DNA of 36,267 bases from an uncultured beta proteobacterium (GTDB lineage Bacteria > Pseudomonadota > Gammaproteobacteria > Burkholderiales > Burkholderiaceae_C): the NCBI GenBank assembly GCA_903832285.1, contig CAILAY010000079.1:1-36267 (forward strand). The letters are read 5' to 3'. The notes beneath the pieces are model-generated. The model did no database searches and was not told the origin of the DNA. It saw only the letters and a list, made by a program, of their open reading frames with translations. Positions 1-8,874 of the stretch are shown here, piece by piece; position 1 is the first letter of the stretch, and each line of letters begins with the position of its first letter. The position numbers were made by a program, and so were the translations under genes.

Positions 1-351
1 AGTAGTACGTCCGTCACCCAGTGAAGCAGGAGTTGAATTGGAGAAATTCTCTGATTTCTGTAGTCGAAGTACATGAAATTTCGCTGAATTCAGATATATT
101 TTCTGACTGTTGTGTGCGACCAACGCATTTTCGGCTCATGCATCGTCAATCGGAGACGTGGCATGCAAATCAAGACTTCAATCACGTTGTTTAACTAGCT
201 CTTCGGAATATCATTGATGCCGAATCGCCCGGCGTAGGCATGGTTTACCCGTGTAATGACCCACGTGATCCTGCGTTAGACTAATGTGTTGTTTGACTAC
301 ATTTGTCGTGTCGCATAGGGGATCGCGCCAATTGAAGAGGATTTTCAAAAG
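1..351. other. Non-coding region upstream of glk
   Basis: No convincing gene is seen here. The stretch is more AT-rich than its surroundings. It contains a short perfect inverted repeat, GAGAAATTCTC, at 41-51. A weak sigma70-like -35 hexamer (TTGACT, 293-298) has only a poor -10 after it. An imperfect AATGT...ACATT inverted repeat at 283-303 could be an operator for the HexR-type regulator encoded downstream, but this is a guess. The glk ribosome-binding site (GAGG, about 337-340) closes the region. Confidence 0.5.
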
Positions 352-1320
352 ATGAGTCACGGCTATCCCAGGCTACTGGGCGACATTGGCGGCACCAACG
401 CGCGCTGGGCTTGGCAGCCCCACGCACATGCGCCGCTGCAAGATATCTCTGTACTGCCCTGTAACGCCAGCGAGTCGCTACAGCAGTCCGCTGCCAGCTA
501 CCTCACAGGTCGTGGACTGGAGAGGCCATGTACAGCTGCCTTGGGCATCGCCACGGCGGTGACGGGTGACGAAGTCAGCATGACGAACAATGCCTGGTCG
601 TTCTCGATCGCCGCTTTCAAGCGCGACCTGGGTTTGGAACGTTGCCTCGTCATCAACGACTTCACGGCCCTGGCCATGAGCCTGCCCGCGCTCTCGAACA
701 CCGACTTGCGGGCCATCGGTGGCGGGCATGCTGTTGCTGACACCCCGATCGCGTTGATTGGCCCCGGGACGGGCCTGGGTGTGTCGGGTTTGATGCCGGG
801 TGGGCACGGACCGTTTTCTGCACTCAGCGGTGAGGGTGGACACGCCACCATGGCGCCTGTGGACGACCTTGAAAGCAACTTGCTGGCGTACCTGCGCCGC
901 CGCTTCGGTCACGTCAGCGCCGAGCGCGTCCTCTCCGGTGCCGGCTTGATCAACCTCTACCATGCCGTGTGCGAAGTGAATGGACGCAAGGCCAAAATCG
1001 TGGAAGCTTCGGATGTCACCGACCGTGCGCTGGCCCAAAGCGATCCAGAGTGTGTGCAGGCAGTGCGGCTGTTTTCCAGTTTCCTGGGTAACGTCGCCGG
1101 CAACCTGGCGCTGACATTGGGCGCACGGGGCGGCGTCTACGTGGGCGGAGGCATTGTGCCGCGCCTGGGGCCGGCGTTTGATGCGCAACTGTTTCGCCAT
1201 CGATTTGAGGAAAAGGGACGCTTCCAGGATTATCTTCGCCCCATCCCCACCTGGGTCATCACGGCATCGACTCCGGCATTGATTGGCGCTTCGCGGGCGC
1301 TGGACGTGATGCCCGACTAG
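352..1320 (+). CDS. glk: Glucokinase
   Basis: Cytoplasmic ATP-dependent glucokinase, converting glucose to glucose 6-phosphate for the Entner-Doudoroff and related routes. The 322 residues match the usual length of the bacterial Glk family. Visible motifs are the N-terminal phosphate-binding loop GDIGGTNARW, the catalytic-Asp segment INDFTALAM, the nucleotide-site glycine segment GPGTGLGV, and the sugar-contacting GEGGH. A GAGG ribosome-binding site lies about 11 bases before the ATG. The stop is 26 bases before a second glucokinase-containing gene, so the two are probably co-transcribed. Having a canonical stand-alone Glk directly before a Glk-HexR fusion is a redundancy; this copy keeps all expected motifs and is likely the main enzyme. 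Confidence 0.93.
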   Translation: MSHGYPRLLGDIGGTNARWAWQPHAHAPLQDISVLPCNASESLQQSAASYLTGRGLERPCTAALGIATAVTGDEVSMTNNAWSFSIAAFKRDLGLERCLVINDFTALAMSLPALSNTDLRAIGGGHAVADTPIALIGPGTGLGVSGLMPGGHGPFSALSGEGGHATMAPVDDLESNLLAYLRRRFGHVSAERVLSGAGLINLYHAVCEVNGRKAKIVEASDVTDRALAQSDPECVQAVRLFSSFLGNVAGNLALTLGARGGVYVGGGIVPRLGPAFDAQLFRHRFEEKGRFQDYLRPIPTWVITASTPALIGASRALDVMPD

Positions 1321-1346
1321 CCGCCCTGCCACCGCTAGAATCCGCC

Positions 1347-3296
1347 ATGCCTTTGACACCTTCCGAAGCGCGTTTCGACAGTCCACGACTGCTGGCCGAC
1401 ATCGGTGGCACCTACGCCCGTTTCACGCTGGAAGTGGCGCCCGGCGTTTTTGAACACACGGTGTCAGCATTGTGCGCAGACTATCCCGATTTTTTCGCGG
1501 CGGTCTCGTTCTACCTCTCAGGGCTGAAGGTCGGTCCAATCAAGAATTCCGCCGTGGCCATCGCCAACCCGGTCGCGGGCGACCTGGTGCAGATGACCAA
1601 CTACCACTGGCGCTTTTCGATCGAGCAGATGCGCGAACGTTTGCAGTTCGACAACCTGATGGTGGTAAACGATTTCACGGCATTGGCCATGGCCTTGCCC
1701 AGCCTGTTGCCGCAGCAGCGCCGACAAATCGGTGGCGGCATTGCGGTGCCGCGCAGCGTTGTCGGACTGATAGGCGCGGGCAGCGGCCTGGGCGTCTCCG
1801 GGTTGATCCCCGCTGACGACGGCTGGATCGCGCTTGGCACTGAAGGCGGACACACCAGTTTCGCGCCGCATGACGAGCGCGAAGTCTGGATCCTGCAGTA
1901 CGTCTGGCGTCAGTTCTCCCACGTCTCTTTCGAGCGCCTCTTGTCCGGCCCCGGCATCGAACTGGTCTACCGCGCACTGGCCGAACGGGCCGGACGCAAG
2001 GCAGAAGCCCTGAGCGCACCCCAGATCACGCAGCGCGCACTTGATGGAAGTGACCCCGTGTGCCTGGAAACAATCGATGCTTTTTGCGCCATGCTGGGTA
2101 CCGCAGCGGCCAATCTGGCGGTCACGCAGGGCGCGTTTGGCGGCATCTACATCGGTGGCGGCATCGTGCCAAAACTGGGCACGCTGTTCGACCAGTCGCG
2201 GTTTCGCGAACGCTTCGAGGACAAGGGTCGTTTCAGCAATTACATGAAGGCGATCCCGACCTTCGTCATCACGGCCAGCGACGCCACTTTTGTCGGTGCC
2301 TCGGTGATCCTTGCGGCGCAACTGCGCGGCATGGATTCGGTGCAGGGGTCGGCCATTCTGAGCCAGGTACAACGCGCCCGTTCACAACTTTCCCCGGCCG
2401 AGCAACGCGTGGCCGATCACGTGCTGGCGCATCCGCATTCGGCGCTGAACGATCCGATTGCACAGATCGCGCGCGCGGCCGAGGTCAGTCAGCCCACTGT
2501 CATCCGTTTTTGCCGCTCCATGGGATGCGAGGGCCTGTCCGATTTCAAACTCCGTCTGGCCTCGGGCCTGAGCGGCACCATGCCGATCACGCACACCCAG
2601 GTGACGAGCGAAGACAGCATGCTGGAGTTGGGCGTCAAGGTGCTGAGCAATACCGCGTCCGCCGTGTTGCAGGTGCGCGACCACCTCAATCGCGACGCCA
2701 TTGATCGCGCCGTGCGCCTCATCGCGGCGGCGCAGCGCGTGGAGTTCTATGCCGTGGGCCACTACGGCAACGTGGCTGACGACGCACAGTTCAAGTTCTT
2801 GCGTGTCGGGGTCTCGTCCGCCTCGTACACCATTCCGCAGTTGCAGGGGCTGGCGGCCAACCTGCTGCACCCGGGCGTGGTGGCGGTGGTCATCAGCAGC
2901 ACCGGTCGTGTGGCGGAGTTGCTTGACGTGGTGGAAAAGGCCCGCGCAAGAGGTGCCGCCGTTGTAGCCATCACGTCCAGCCAGTCGCCGCTGGCGCGCA
3001 AGGCCGATGTGACGCTGATGGTCGATCACCAGGAAGACATGGCCACGCAGATGCCCATGATCAGCCGCATCCTGCATCTGTTGATGATTGACATTCTGGT
3101 GGTGGGCGTGACGTTGCGGCGCGGCGCGCACAGCCTGCCGATGCTGGCTGATGCCGCCACGGCGGCGCTGGACGAAACACGATCGCTGCCCGCGCAGACG
3201 GTGACCAAACGCACCAGCCCCGGCGTCAGCACGGCCGGCACACTCGCGCACCTGACTTCGCACAGCCGCGGCACACCGGGATTTCAGACGAACTGA
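1347..3296 (+). CDS. Bifunctional glucokinase / RpiR-family (HexR-like) regulator
   Basis: Two-part protein of 649 residues. Residues about 10-330 are a glucokinase domain, with VNDFTALAM and EGGH segments. Residues about 335-620 are an RpiR/HexR regulator: an N-terminal helix-turn-helix (segment VSQPTVIRFCRSMGC) followed by a SIS sugar-phosphate-binding domain (segment VVISSTGRVAELLD). This fusion is well known in Burkholderia and relatives, where the regulator senses a sugar phosphate such as KDPG and controls glucose catabolism genes. Two kinase motifs differ from the stand-alone copy upstream: GGTN has become GGTY, and GPGTGLG has become GAGSGLG. Kinase activity may therefore be reduced while the regulatory half is conserved; that is inference. 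The gene lies 26 bases after glk and 10 bases before the dehydrogenase gene. Confidence 0.9.
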   Translation: MPLTPSEARFDSPRLLADIGGTYARFTLEVAPGVFEHTVSALCADYPDFFAAVSFYLSGLKVGPIKNSAVAIANPVAGDLVQMTNYHWRFSIEQMRERLQFDNLMVVNDFTALAMALPSLLPQQRRQIGGGIAVPRSVVGLIGAGSGLGVSGLIPADDGWIALGTEGGHTSFAPHDEREVWILQYVWRQFSHVSFERLLSGPGIELVYRALAERAGRKAEALSAPQITQRALDGSDPVCLETIDAFCAMLGTAAANLAVTQGAFGGIYIGGGIVPKLGTLFDQSRFRERFEDKGRFSNYMKAIPTFVITASDATFVGASVILAAQLRGMDSVQGSAILSQVQRARSQLSPAEQRVADHVLAHPHSALNDPIAQIARAAEVSQPTVIRFCRSMGCEGLSDFKLRLASGLSGTMPITHTQVTSEDSMLELGVKVLSNTASAVLQVRDHLNRDAIDRAVRLIAAAQRVEFYAVGHYGNVADDAQFKFLRVGVSSASYTIPQLQGLAANLLHPGVVAVVISSTGRVAELLDVVEKARARGAAVVAITSSQSPLARKADVTLMVDHQEDMATQMPMISRILHLLMIDILVVGVTLRRGAHSLPMLADAATAALDETRSLPAQTVTKRTSPGVSTAGTLAHLTSHSRGTPGFQTN

Positions 3297-3306
3297 ACGG
3301 CTCCCC

Positions 3307-4443
3307 ATGGCACTGATTCAGTACATCACGCAAGTCCAGTTTGAATTCGGCGCCCTTCGTCTGCTGCCGCAGGAATGCGAACGCTTTGGCATTTCGCGCC
3401 CTTTGTTTGTGACCGACGCAGGTGTCAAGGCGGCCGGACTGCTGCAACGTGCCACCGACACCCTGCCCGGCTTGCCCTATGCGGTGTTCGACCAGACGCC
3501 CTCCAACCCCACCGAGGGAGCGGTGCGAGCCGGCGTGGTCTGCTATCAAACCAATAACTGCGACGGCTTGATAGCGGTGGGCGGTGGGTCTGCCATCGAC
3601 TGCGCCAAAGGCATTGCCATTGCCGCCACGCACCCGGGCGCGCTCAAGACCTACGCCACGATCGAGGGCGGCTCGAATCTGATCACGCAGCGGGTCGCAC
3701 CACTGATCGCGATTCCCACCACGGCGGGCACGGGCAGCGAGGTGGCGCGAGGTGCCATCATCATTCTGGACGATCACCGCAAGCTCGGTTTTCATTCCTG
3801 GCATCTGGTGCCCAAGGTCGCCATCTGCGACCCCGAATTAACGCTGGGATTGCCACCCATGCTGACCGCTGCCACCGGCATGGACGCGATTGCGCACTGC
3901 ATGGAAACGTTCATGTCGGCAGCCTTCAATCCGCCCGCCGACGGCATCGCCTTGGACGGTCTGGAGCGTGCCTGGGCGCACATCGAGCGTGCCACACGGG
4001 ACGGCAGCGACCGCGAGGCACGGCTGAACATGATGAGCGCCTCGATGCAGGGCGCGATGGCATTCCAGAAGGGTCTGGGCTGCGTCCATTCGCTCAGTCA
4101 CAGCCTGGGTGGGGTGGACCCGCGCCTGCACCACGGCACTTTGAATGCGGTGTTCCTGCCCGCGGTCGTGCGTTTCAATACGGCCGCCGAATCCATGCAA
4201 AAAGACCGGCGCCTGCAACGCATGGCCCAGGCCATGGGACTGGAGCGCGGCGCGGACGTGGCCGACGCCATCACCGCGATGAATGCGCGTCTGGGTTTGC
4301 CCTCTGGCTTGGCCGCCATGGGAGTCAAGGTCGAGTCATTTGACGCCGTCATCACGGGTGCGCTGGCCGACCATTGCCACAAGACCAATCCGCGCCTGGC
4401 CAGTGCGCAGGATTACCGCGAGATGTTGACGGCTGCGCTGTAG
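3307..4443 (+). CDS. Iron-containing alcohol dehydrogenase
   Basis: Cytoplasmic NAD(P)-dependent group III (iron-type) alcohol dehydrogenase of 378 residues, normal for the family. The N-terminal half carries the dinucleotide-binding segment AVGGGSAIDCAKG and the family segment IPTTAGTGSEV. The C-terminal helical half carries the metal ligands: Asp in ICDPELT, His in MDAIAHCMETF, His in CVHSLSHSLGG and His in LHHGTLNAV. The start lies 10 bases after the Glk-HexR stop, implying an operon, although the ribosome-binding site is weak. The substrate cannot be read from sequence; members reduce aldehydes or oxidise primary alcohols and diols. Placement next to sugar kinases suggests a role in fermentative or aldehyde metabolism, but this is not certain. 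Confidence 0.88.
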   Translation: MALIQYITQVQFEFGALRLLPQECERFGISRPLFVTDAGVKAAGLLQRATDTLPGLPYAVFDQTPSNPTEGAVRAGVVCYQTNNCDGLIAVGGGSAIDCAKGIAIAATHPGALKTYATIEGGSNLITQRVAPLIAIPTTAGTGSEVARGAIIILDDHRKLGFHSWHLVPKVAICDPELTLGLPPMLTAATGMDAIAHCMETFMSAAFNPPADGIALDGLERAWAHIERATRDGSDREARLNMMSASMQGAMAFQKGLGCVHSLSHSLGGVDPRLHHGTLNAVFLPAVVRFNTAAESMQKDRRLQRMAQAMGLERGADVADAITAMNARLGLPSGLAAMGVKVESFDAVITGALADHCHKTNPRLASAQDYREMLTAAL

Positions 4444-4500
4444 TCGGCCGCTCATGTGCTGACTTGGCGCCTCATCCGCTAAGCGCATATTTACTCAGAA

Positions 4501-4524
4501 TTCTTACCAACTTTCTTACCAACT
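4501..4524. repeat. Tandem 12-bp direct repeat before mazEF
   Basis: TTCTTACCAACT occurs twice in perfect tandem, at 4501-4512 and 4513-4524, ending four bases before the predicted -35 box of the mazEF promoter. The position fits an operator for MazE or MazEF autorepression, but no binding evidence exists in the sequence beyond position and repetition. Confidence 0.6.
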
Positions 4525-4528
4525 TTCC

Positions 4529-4557
4529 TTGACGAATCGAACCATCAGTAATAACAT
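4529..4557 (+). promoter_or_regulatory. Predicted sigma70 promoter of mazEF
   Basis: TTGACG (-35, 4529-4534) and TAACAT (-10, 4552-4557) are separated by exactly 17 bases. The predicted transcription start falls near 4564, leaving a short leader with GGAGA (4568-4572) five bases before the ATG at 4578. Confidence 0.6.
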
Positions 4558-4577
4558 TGTTGCAACTGGAGAGATTC

Positions 4578-4832
4578 ATGGAAATCGCAATTCGGACCAT
4601 TGGGAACAGCAAGGGCGTAGTCCTGCCAAAGCCGCTACTGGCACAGGCAGGGCTGGAGGGCCAAGCGACGGCCAGCGTCATGGTGGAGAACGGCGCTATC
4701 GTCCTGCGCAAGCCCGCCAGTGCTGTGCGTGCAGGGTGGGCCTTGGCAGCGGTCAGTTTGGCCACTAAGGGCGGCGATGCCATGCTGATGGGAGAGTTTG
4801 GCAACGTGGAAGATGAGGAGTTGAGCTGGTGA
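4578..4832 (+). CDS. mazE: MazE-type antitoxin (AbrB/SpoVT fold)
   Basis: Short antitoxin of 84 residues. The N-terminal AbrB-like swapped-hairpin DNA-binding domain is recognisable from IRTIGNSKGVVLPKPLL, the usual MazE/PemI-type signature. The C-terminal tail would wrap around and inhibit the toxin. The start at 4578 is chosen over an in-frame codon at 4557 because GGAGA sits five bases upstream and the family motif begins a few residues later. The stop overlaps the toxin GTG start as GTGA, giving translational coupling. MazE-MazF complexes typically repress their own promoter; the tandem repeat at 4501-4524 is a possible site. Confidence 0.85.
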   Translation: MEIAIRTIGNSKGVVLPKPLLAQAGLEGQATASVMVENGAIVLRKPASAVRAGWALAAVSLATKGGDAMLMGEFGNVEDEELSW

Positions 4833-5146
4833 AGCGCGGCGATATCTGGCTCGTAAACCTGGACCCAACCGTGGGCAGCGAAATCAAGAAGTCACGCCCC
4901 TGCGTGGTGGTGTCGCCGGACGAGTTGAATGACAACCTGCGGACCGTGATCGTCGCACCCATGACCTCGAAGGGCTTTTCCGCTCCGTTTCGGGTGCCGA
5001 TCACGCATGCGGGCACCAAGGGCTTGATTGTGTTGGATCAACTTCGGACGGTTGACAAGCTGCGCCTGGCCAAGAAGTTAGGCACAGTGGCGGCGAAGAC
5101 GTTGACTGCGGCCCTGGTAACGCTGCAGGAGGTATTCGCTGAGTAA
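4829..5146 (+). CDS. mazF: MazF-family endoribonuclease toxin
   Basis: Toxin of 105 residues belonging to the PemK/MazF family of ribosome-independent mRNA interferases. It begins with the family hallmark RGDIWLVNLDPTVGSE, where the conserved Arg and Asp-Pro region lie at the RNA-binding face. The segments SRPCVVVSP and VIVAPMTS are also typical, and the C-terminal QLRTVDKLRL is the conserved dimer/catalytic strand. Start is GTG, overlapping the antitoxin stop by four bases. The gene ends 42 bases before the convergent acetyltransferase gene. Cleavage specificity cannot be deduced. The pair seems intact, and no transposon or integrase is visible nearby. Confidence 0.88.
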   Translation: MKRGDIWLVNLDPTVGSEIKKSRPCVVVSPDELNDNLRTVIVAPMTSKGFSAPFRVPITHAGTKGLIVLDQLRTVDKLRLAKKLGTVAAKTLTAALVTLQEVFAE

Positions 5147-5188
5147 TGGAGGAAGTTGCATCCACCTCCAAACTTGAAACAGTCGCGT

Positions 5189-5692
5189 CTAAGCCAGCCA
5201 CTTCTGTAGAAACTGCGCCTGGCCCATGGCCGGGTCGAGTTGGTAAGCGGCAAAACCCAGGCGCTCATAAAGACGGCAAGCACTCTGATTGCCCTGCAAG
5301 ACCTCCAACGTGAGCTTGCAGGCACCGCGCTCACGCGCGACCTCCTCCGCCAGAGCCAGCATCTGTTCGGCCACACGCTGGCCACGGTGACTGGCCAACA
5401 CCACAACGTCGTGCACATTCACCAGGGGACGACACTGGAAGGTGGAAAAGCCTTCGATGCAGTTGACCAATCCCACCGGCATTGAACCATCAAAAGCCAG
5501 CACGCTGAAGGCCTGGGGCCGGGCGGCAAGTTCAGCCACCAGCTGGGTCCTCGCGTAATCGGACAAGGCCTTGCCGCCACCCGCCGGGTCCCGCGCATAA
5601 GCGTCCAGCAGCGTCACGAGGGCACTGGCGTGGACGGCATCGGCGTAGTCGGCACGCAGCACCTGCAGCCGCAATGGCGCAGCGACGCTCAT
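5189..5692 (-). CDS. GNAT-family N-acetyltransferase
   Basis: Protein of 167 residues with the GNAT acetyl-CoA fold. The central acetyl-CoA-binding strand and loop are seen in [17 protein letters not shown], followed by the typical C-terminal motif [19 protein letters not shown]. The substrate is unknown. I place the start at 5692 because this ATG overlaps the glmM stop codon as ATGA, indicating coupled translation; a longer reading frame to 5875 lies wholly inside glmM and encodes arginine-rich non-family sequence. It is the last gene of a folP-glmM-GNAT unit. Confidence 0.85.
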   Translation of the reverse strand: MSVAAPLRLQVLRADYADAVHASALVTLLDAYARDPAGGGKALSDYARTQLVAELAARPQAFSVLAFDGSMPVGLVNCIEGFSTFQCRPLVNVHDVVVLASHRGQRVAEQMLALAEEVARERGACKLTLEVLQGNQSACRLYERLGFAAYQLDPAMGQAQFLQKWLA

Positions 5693-7023
5693 TGCAATTC
5701 GAGCGTCTTCGCTATGCGCTGGGCGCTGCTTCGCGCCACCACGGCGTCGCGCGCTTCCACCATCACGCGCAGCAGGGGCTCGGTGCCACTGGCACGAATC
5801 AGCACGCGCCCCGTGTCGCCGAGTTCCGCCTCGACCGTCTGGGTCGCGTTGCAAAAGTGCGTGTTGCTTTTCCACTCCTGTCCGGGTTGCAGGCGAACGT
5901 TGATCAGCGTCTGCGGAAACAGCGTCACGCCGGCCAGCAACTGCACCACGGTCTGGCCGCTGCGCACGCAGGCTTGCAGCACTTGCAGCGCCGAGATCAG
6001 TCCGTCACCGGTGCTGTGCTTGTCCAGCGCCAGCAAGTGCCCCGAGCCCTCACCGCCGAGCAGCCAGCCGCGTCGATCCAGTTCCTCCAGCACGTAGCGG
6101 TCGCCCACTTTGGCGCGTATAAATTCCACCCCCAGCGTCTTCAAAGCCACCTCCACGGCCATGTTGGTCATGAGCGTGCCGACGGCTCCGGGCACGGCCT
6201 CGCCACGGTCCAGACGCTCCTTGACCATCAGGTACAGAACCTCGTCGCCGTTGAACAGACGGCCGTCGGCGTCGACCAGTTGCAGCCGGTCGGCGTCACC
6301 GTCCAGGGCGACGCCGTAGTCGGCCTGATGCGCCTTCACCGCCTCTATCAGCGCCTGCGGATGGGTGGCGCCGATCTTGTGGTTGATGTTCAAGCCGTCA
6401 GGGGTGCAGCCGATGGAAATGACTTCGGCGCCGAGTTCATGGAACACTTTGGGCGCGATGTGATACGCGGCGCCATTGGCCGCGTCAACCACGATCTTCA
6501 GCCCCTTGAGCGTGAGGTCGCTGGCGAAAGTGCTCTTGCAGAATTCAATATAACGACCAGCGGCGTCCTCCAGACGACGGGTCTTTCCCAGGGCCGCAGA
6601 ATTCGCCCACACCGGTGGCTCTTCGAGCGTGGCTTCCACAGCCTGCTCCCAGGCATCGGACAACTTCGCCCCCAGTGCGCTGAAAAACTTGATGCCGTTA
6701 TCGGGAAACGGGTTATGGCTGGCGCTGATCACAACGCCCAGTGAGGCACGCTGCGTGCGCGTCAGATAGGCCACACCCGGCGTGGGCAACGGGCCGAGCA
6801 GAACCACATCCACACCCGCCGAATTGAAGCCGCTCTCCATCGCACTTTCCAGCATATAGCCGGAAATGCGTGTGTCCTTGCCGATCAACACCGTCGGTCG
6901 CGACTCGGAATTCTTCAGCACGCGCCCCACCGCGTGCGCGAGCCGCAGCACAAAGTCAGGCGTGATCGGAGCTTGGCCCACGGTGCCGCGAATGCCATCT
7001 GTTCCAAAATATTTTCTTGTCAT
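5689..7023 (-). CDS. glmM: Phosphoglucosamine mutase
   Basis: Cytoplasmic enzyme converting glucosamine 6-phosphate to glucosamine 1-phosphate on the way to UDP-N-acetylglucosamine, needed for peptidoglycan and lipopolysaccharide. The 444 residues match the family. The N-terminus reads [10 protein letters not shown]; the phosphoserine loop is [14 protein letters not shown]; the metal-binding loop is [10 protein letters not shown]; the sugar-binding segment is GGEGSGH; and the phosphate-binding segment [11 protein letters not shown] lies near the C-terminus. The start lies two bases after the folP stop. folP-glmM is a conserved proteobacterial pair. Confidence 0.97.
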   Translation of the reverse strand: MTRKYFGTDGIRGTVGQAPITPDFVLRLAHAVGRVLKNSESRPTVLIGKDTRISGYMLESAMESGFNSAGVDVVLLGPLPTPGVAYLTRTQRASLGVVISASHNPFPDNGIKFFSALGAKLSDAWEQAVEATLEEPPVWANSAALGKTRRLEDAAGRYIEFCKSTFASDLTLKGLKIVVDAANGAAYHIAPKVFHELGAEVISIGCTPDGLNINHKIGATHPQALIEAVKAHQADYGVALDGDADRLQLVDADGRLFNGDEVLYLMVKERLDRGEAVPGAVGTLMTNMAVEVALKTLGVEFIRAKVGDRYVLEELDRRGWLLGGEGSGHLLALDKHSTGDGLISALQVLQACVRSGQTVVQLLAGVTLFPQTLINVRLQPGQEWKSNTHFCNATQTVEAELGDTGRVLIRASGTEPLLRVMVEARDAVVARSSAQRIAKTLELQ

Positions 7024-7025
7024 TC

Positions 7026-7886
7026 TTAATCCTCTACCTCGATTGTCGCAGCAGAATCCACCGCTTGCAGAACCTTCAGGGCCGCCACGGTCGCCTGTAC
7101 GTCATGCACGCGCACCACTGCGGCACCCCTCTGCACCGCCAGCATGGCTGCGGCCACGCTGGGAGCCATTCGCTGGTGCACCTCCAGGCCGGTGACGGCG
7201 CCCAGCGTGCCCTTGCGCGACCAGCCCACCAGCAGGGGATGGCCGAGCACCAGCAACTCGCGTTGGCGCGCCAGCAATTGCAGGTTGTGTGCCGCCGTCT
7301 TGCCAAAGCCGATGCCCGGATCGAGCACAACGCGCCTGGGCGCCACGCCTGCGGCCACTAAGGTTTGCGCCCTGCTTGCAAGAAATTCCCTCACCTGCGC
7401 CAGCGCGTCGCCGGTTAAGGGTTCGACCTGCATGGTCTGCGGATCACGGTGCATGTGCATCAGACAAACTCCGCAGGTGCCATGCCGCAACACGGCCTCC
7501 TGCGCGCCGGGTTGGCGCAGCGCCCAGATGTCGTTGATGATGTCCGCGCCCAGATCCAGCGCCGCCTGCATCACCTCGGCCTTGTAGCTGTCGATCGAAA
7601 TCGGCACCCCGAGCTTCACCGCCTCGCGCAGCACCGGCAACAAGCGCCGCAGTTCGTCCTTGGCGGCAAGTGGCATGGCGCCGGGGCGCGAAGACTCTGC
7701 CCCCAAGTCCAGGATATCTGCACCTTCGAGCAGCAGCCGTTCGCAGTGCCGCAATGCCGCCGTGGTGTCCGCGTGCAGGGTGCCATCCGAAAAGGAATCC
7801 GGTGTGATGTTGACGATGCCCATGACCCGGGGCTGATGCAGATCAATGGCAAAGCGCGAGCATTGCCACTGCAGGGAAATTGGCAT
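7026..7886 (-). CDS. folP: Dihydropteroate synthase
   Basis: Folate-biosynthesis enzyme joining p-aminobenzoate to hydroxymethyl-dihydropterin diphosphate; the target of sulfonamides. Signatures are [15 protein letters not shown] (diphosphate-binding loop 1), [13 protein letters not shown] (loop 2), and the C-terminal VGWSRKG with the late RVHDV. The start at 7886 gives 286 residues and a leader of about 20 residues before the [10 protein letters not shown] motif, as in other FolP proteins; the reading frame stays open further upstream but the extra sequence has no family resemblance. No strong ribosome-binding site is visible. In many proteobacteria ftsH precedes folP; here an intergenic region and a divergent hemerythrin gene take that place. 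Confidence 0.94.
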   Translation of the reverse strand: MPISLQWQCSRFAIDLHQPRVMGIVNITPDSFSDGTLHADTTAALRHCERLLLEGADILDLGAESSRPGAMPLAAKDELRRLLPVLREAVKLGVPISIDSYKAEVMQAALDLGADIINDIWALRQPGAQEAVLRHGTCGVCLMHMHRDPQTMQVEPLTGDALAQVREFLASRAQTLVAAGVAPRRVVLDPGIGFGKTAAHNLQLLARQRELLVLGHPLLVGWSRKGTLGAVTGLEVHQRMAPSVAAAMLAVQRGAAVVRVHDVQATVAALKVLQAVDSAATIEVED

Positions 7887-8000
7887 GAGGGTAGTTGTCA
7901 GTTCGTGAGAAACGTGATTTCGCGCAACCGGCGATGCTTCAGTCTGCCTACTATAGGTGAATCGGGGACCACTTCCGGATCGACCGAACATTCCCCAGGC

Positions 8001-8030
8001 GGTAGGGATTATGCCCACACAGGGTAGGGT
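8001..8030. promoter_or_regulatory. Paired GGTAGGG motifs before the hemerythrin gene
   Basis: GGTAGGGA (8001-8008) and GGTAGGGT (8023-8030) are direct repeats whose starts are 22 bases apart, about two helical turns. They lie in the divergent folP/hemerythrin region (7887-8153), where I see no other gene and no clear sigma70 promoter. The same core recurs at 22391 and 33805 in the oxidase locus, so I read it as a candidate operator. The binding protein is unknown. Confidence 0.45.
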
Positions 8031-8153
8031 ATTGATGACGACAGAGGCGGGACCCGACCCAGTGTCATCCTTCCTCATACGACGGAGAATGCTACAGGAC
8101 TCCGTCAGTAACCACTGTGCGGACGTGAGATGTGTCAGCGACCAAGGTTTTCC

Positions 8154-8867
8154 ATGACCAGAACCCAATACCCATTTCCCGATTGGCTCTACGGCGCACT
8201 GCCGTTTTTCTATCTCTGTTCCGGTCTGCTCACCATCGGTGTGTTGCGCAACCTGATGGCGGTGTTCAGTGGTTTGACATTGATCTCGGCCGGGGTCGTC
8301 GTGTGGATCATGCGCTACCGTTACCGCCAGGCCTTTCAGTCGAGCAAGGGGCAACTCCATGTGCCCCACTTTGACGGCGCCGAAGTGGTCTTTCAGACAC
8401 TTGTGCCGATCTCCTGGCGGGATTCGTTTGACTGCGGACACCCGGTCATCGACGCGCAGCATCGTCGACTGTTTGGACTGGCCAACGCCGTGGTCGACGC
8501 GTCTTCCGGTAAATCGGCACGATCCAAGCTCGACCTGGAACTGGACCTGGAACAATTGATTGTTCACATCGCAGAACATTTCTGCACCGAAGAGGCGATC
8601 CTCGCGCGCTCCAGAAACAAACTTTTCAAGGCGCATCAGCAGCAGCACCGCGAACTACTCGACAAGGCTAATCGGATGCGCGACCGGCTCCTGTCTGGCG
8701 AATGCGACGCGCGTGAACTGATTGCATTCGTCATCTACGACGTGCTCACCGACCACGTTCTCAAGGAGGATATCAAGTGGGCAGCCTGCTTCGGGCAATG
8801 GCCGGTACCGCAGGACGGGTTCCCGCACCCGCAAGTTCTCGACGCCGCCGCAGCCGGCAAGATCTGA
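8154..8867 (+). CDS. Membrane-anchored bacteriohemerythrin
   Basis: Protein of 237 residues with two hydrophobic segments near the N-terminus (about residues 8-28 and 33-50), followed by a cytoplasmic hemerythrin domain. Diiron ligand motifs are visible in order: HPVIDAQH, HIAEHFCTEE, HQQQH and the late HVLKED. Hemerythrins bind O2 at a non-haem diiron site and serve as oxygen or iron sensors or carriers. AAGG (8144-8147) six bases upstream supports the ATG at 8154 over an in-frame ATG at 8130. The gene is alone on its strand, convergent with the degenerate kinase gene (7-base gap) and preceded by two GGTAGGG motifs shared with the oxidase locus. A role in oxygen or iron sensing for that locus is inferred from the shared motif only. 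Confidence 0.85.
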   Translation: MTRTQYPFPDWLYGALPFFYLCSGLLTIGVLRNLMAVFSGLTLISAGVVVWIMRYRYRQAFQSSKGQLHVPHFDGAEVVFQTLVPISWRDSFDCGHPVIDAQHRRLFGLANAVVDASSGKSARSKLDLELDLEQLIVHIAEHFCTEEAILARSRNKLFKAHQQQHRELLDKANRMRDRLLSGECDARELIAFVIYDVLTDHVLKEDIKWAACFGQWPVPQDGFPHPQVLDAAAAGKI

Positions 8868-8874
8868 TACAGGT

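Noticed and set aside
5674..6744. Plus-strand frame of 356 codons opposite glmM
   Set aside because: It lies entirely antisense to a clear glmM gene and has no family resemblance.
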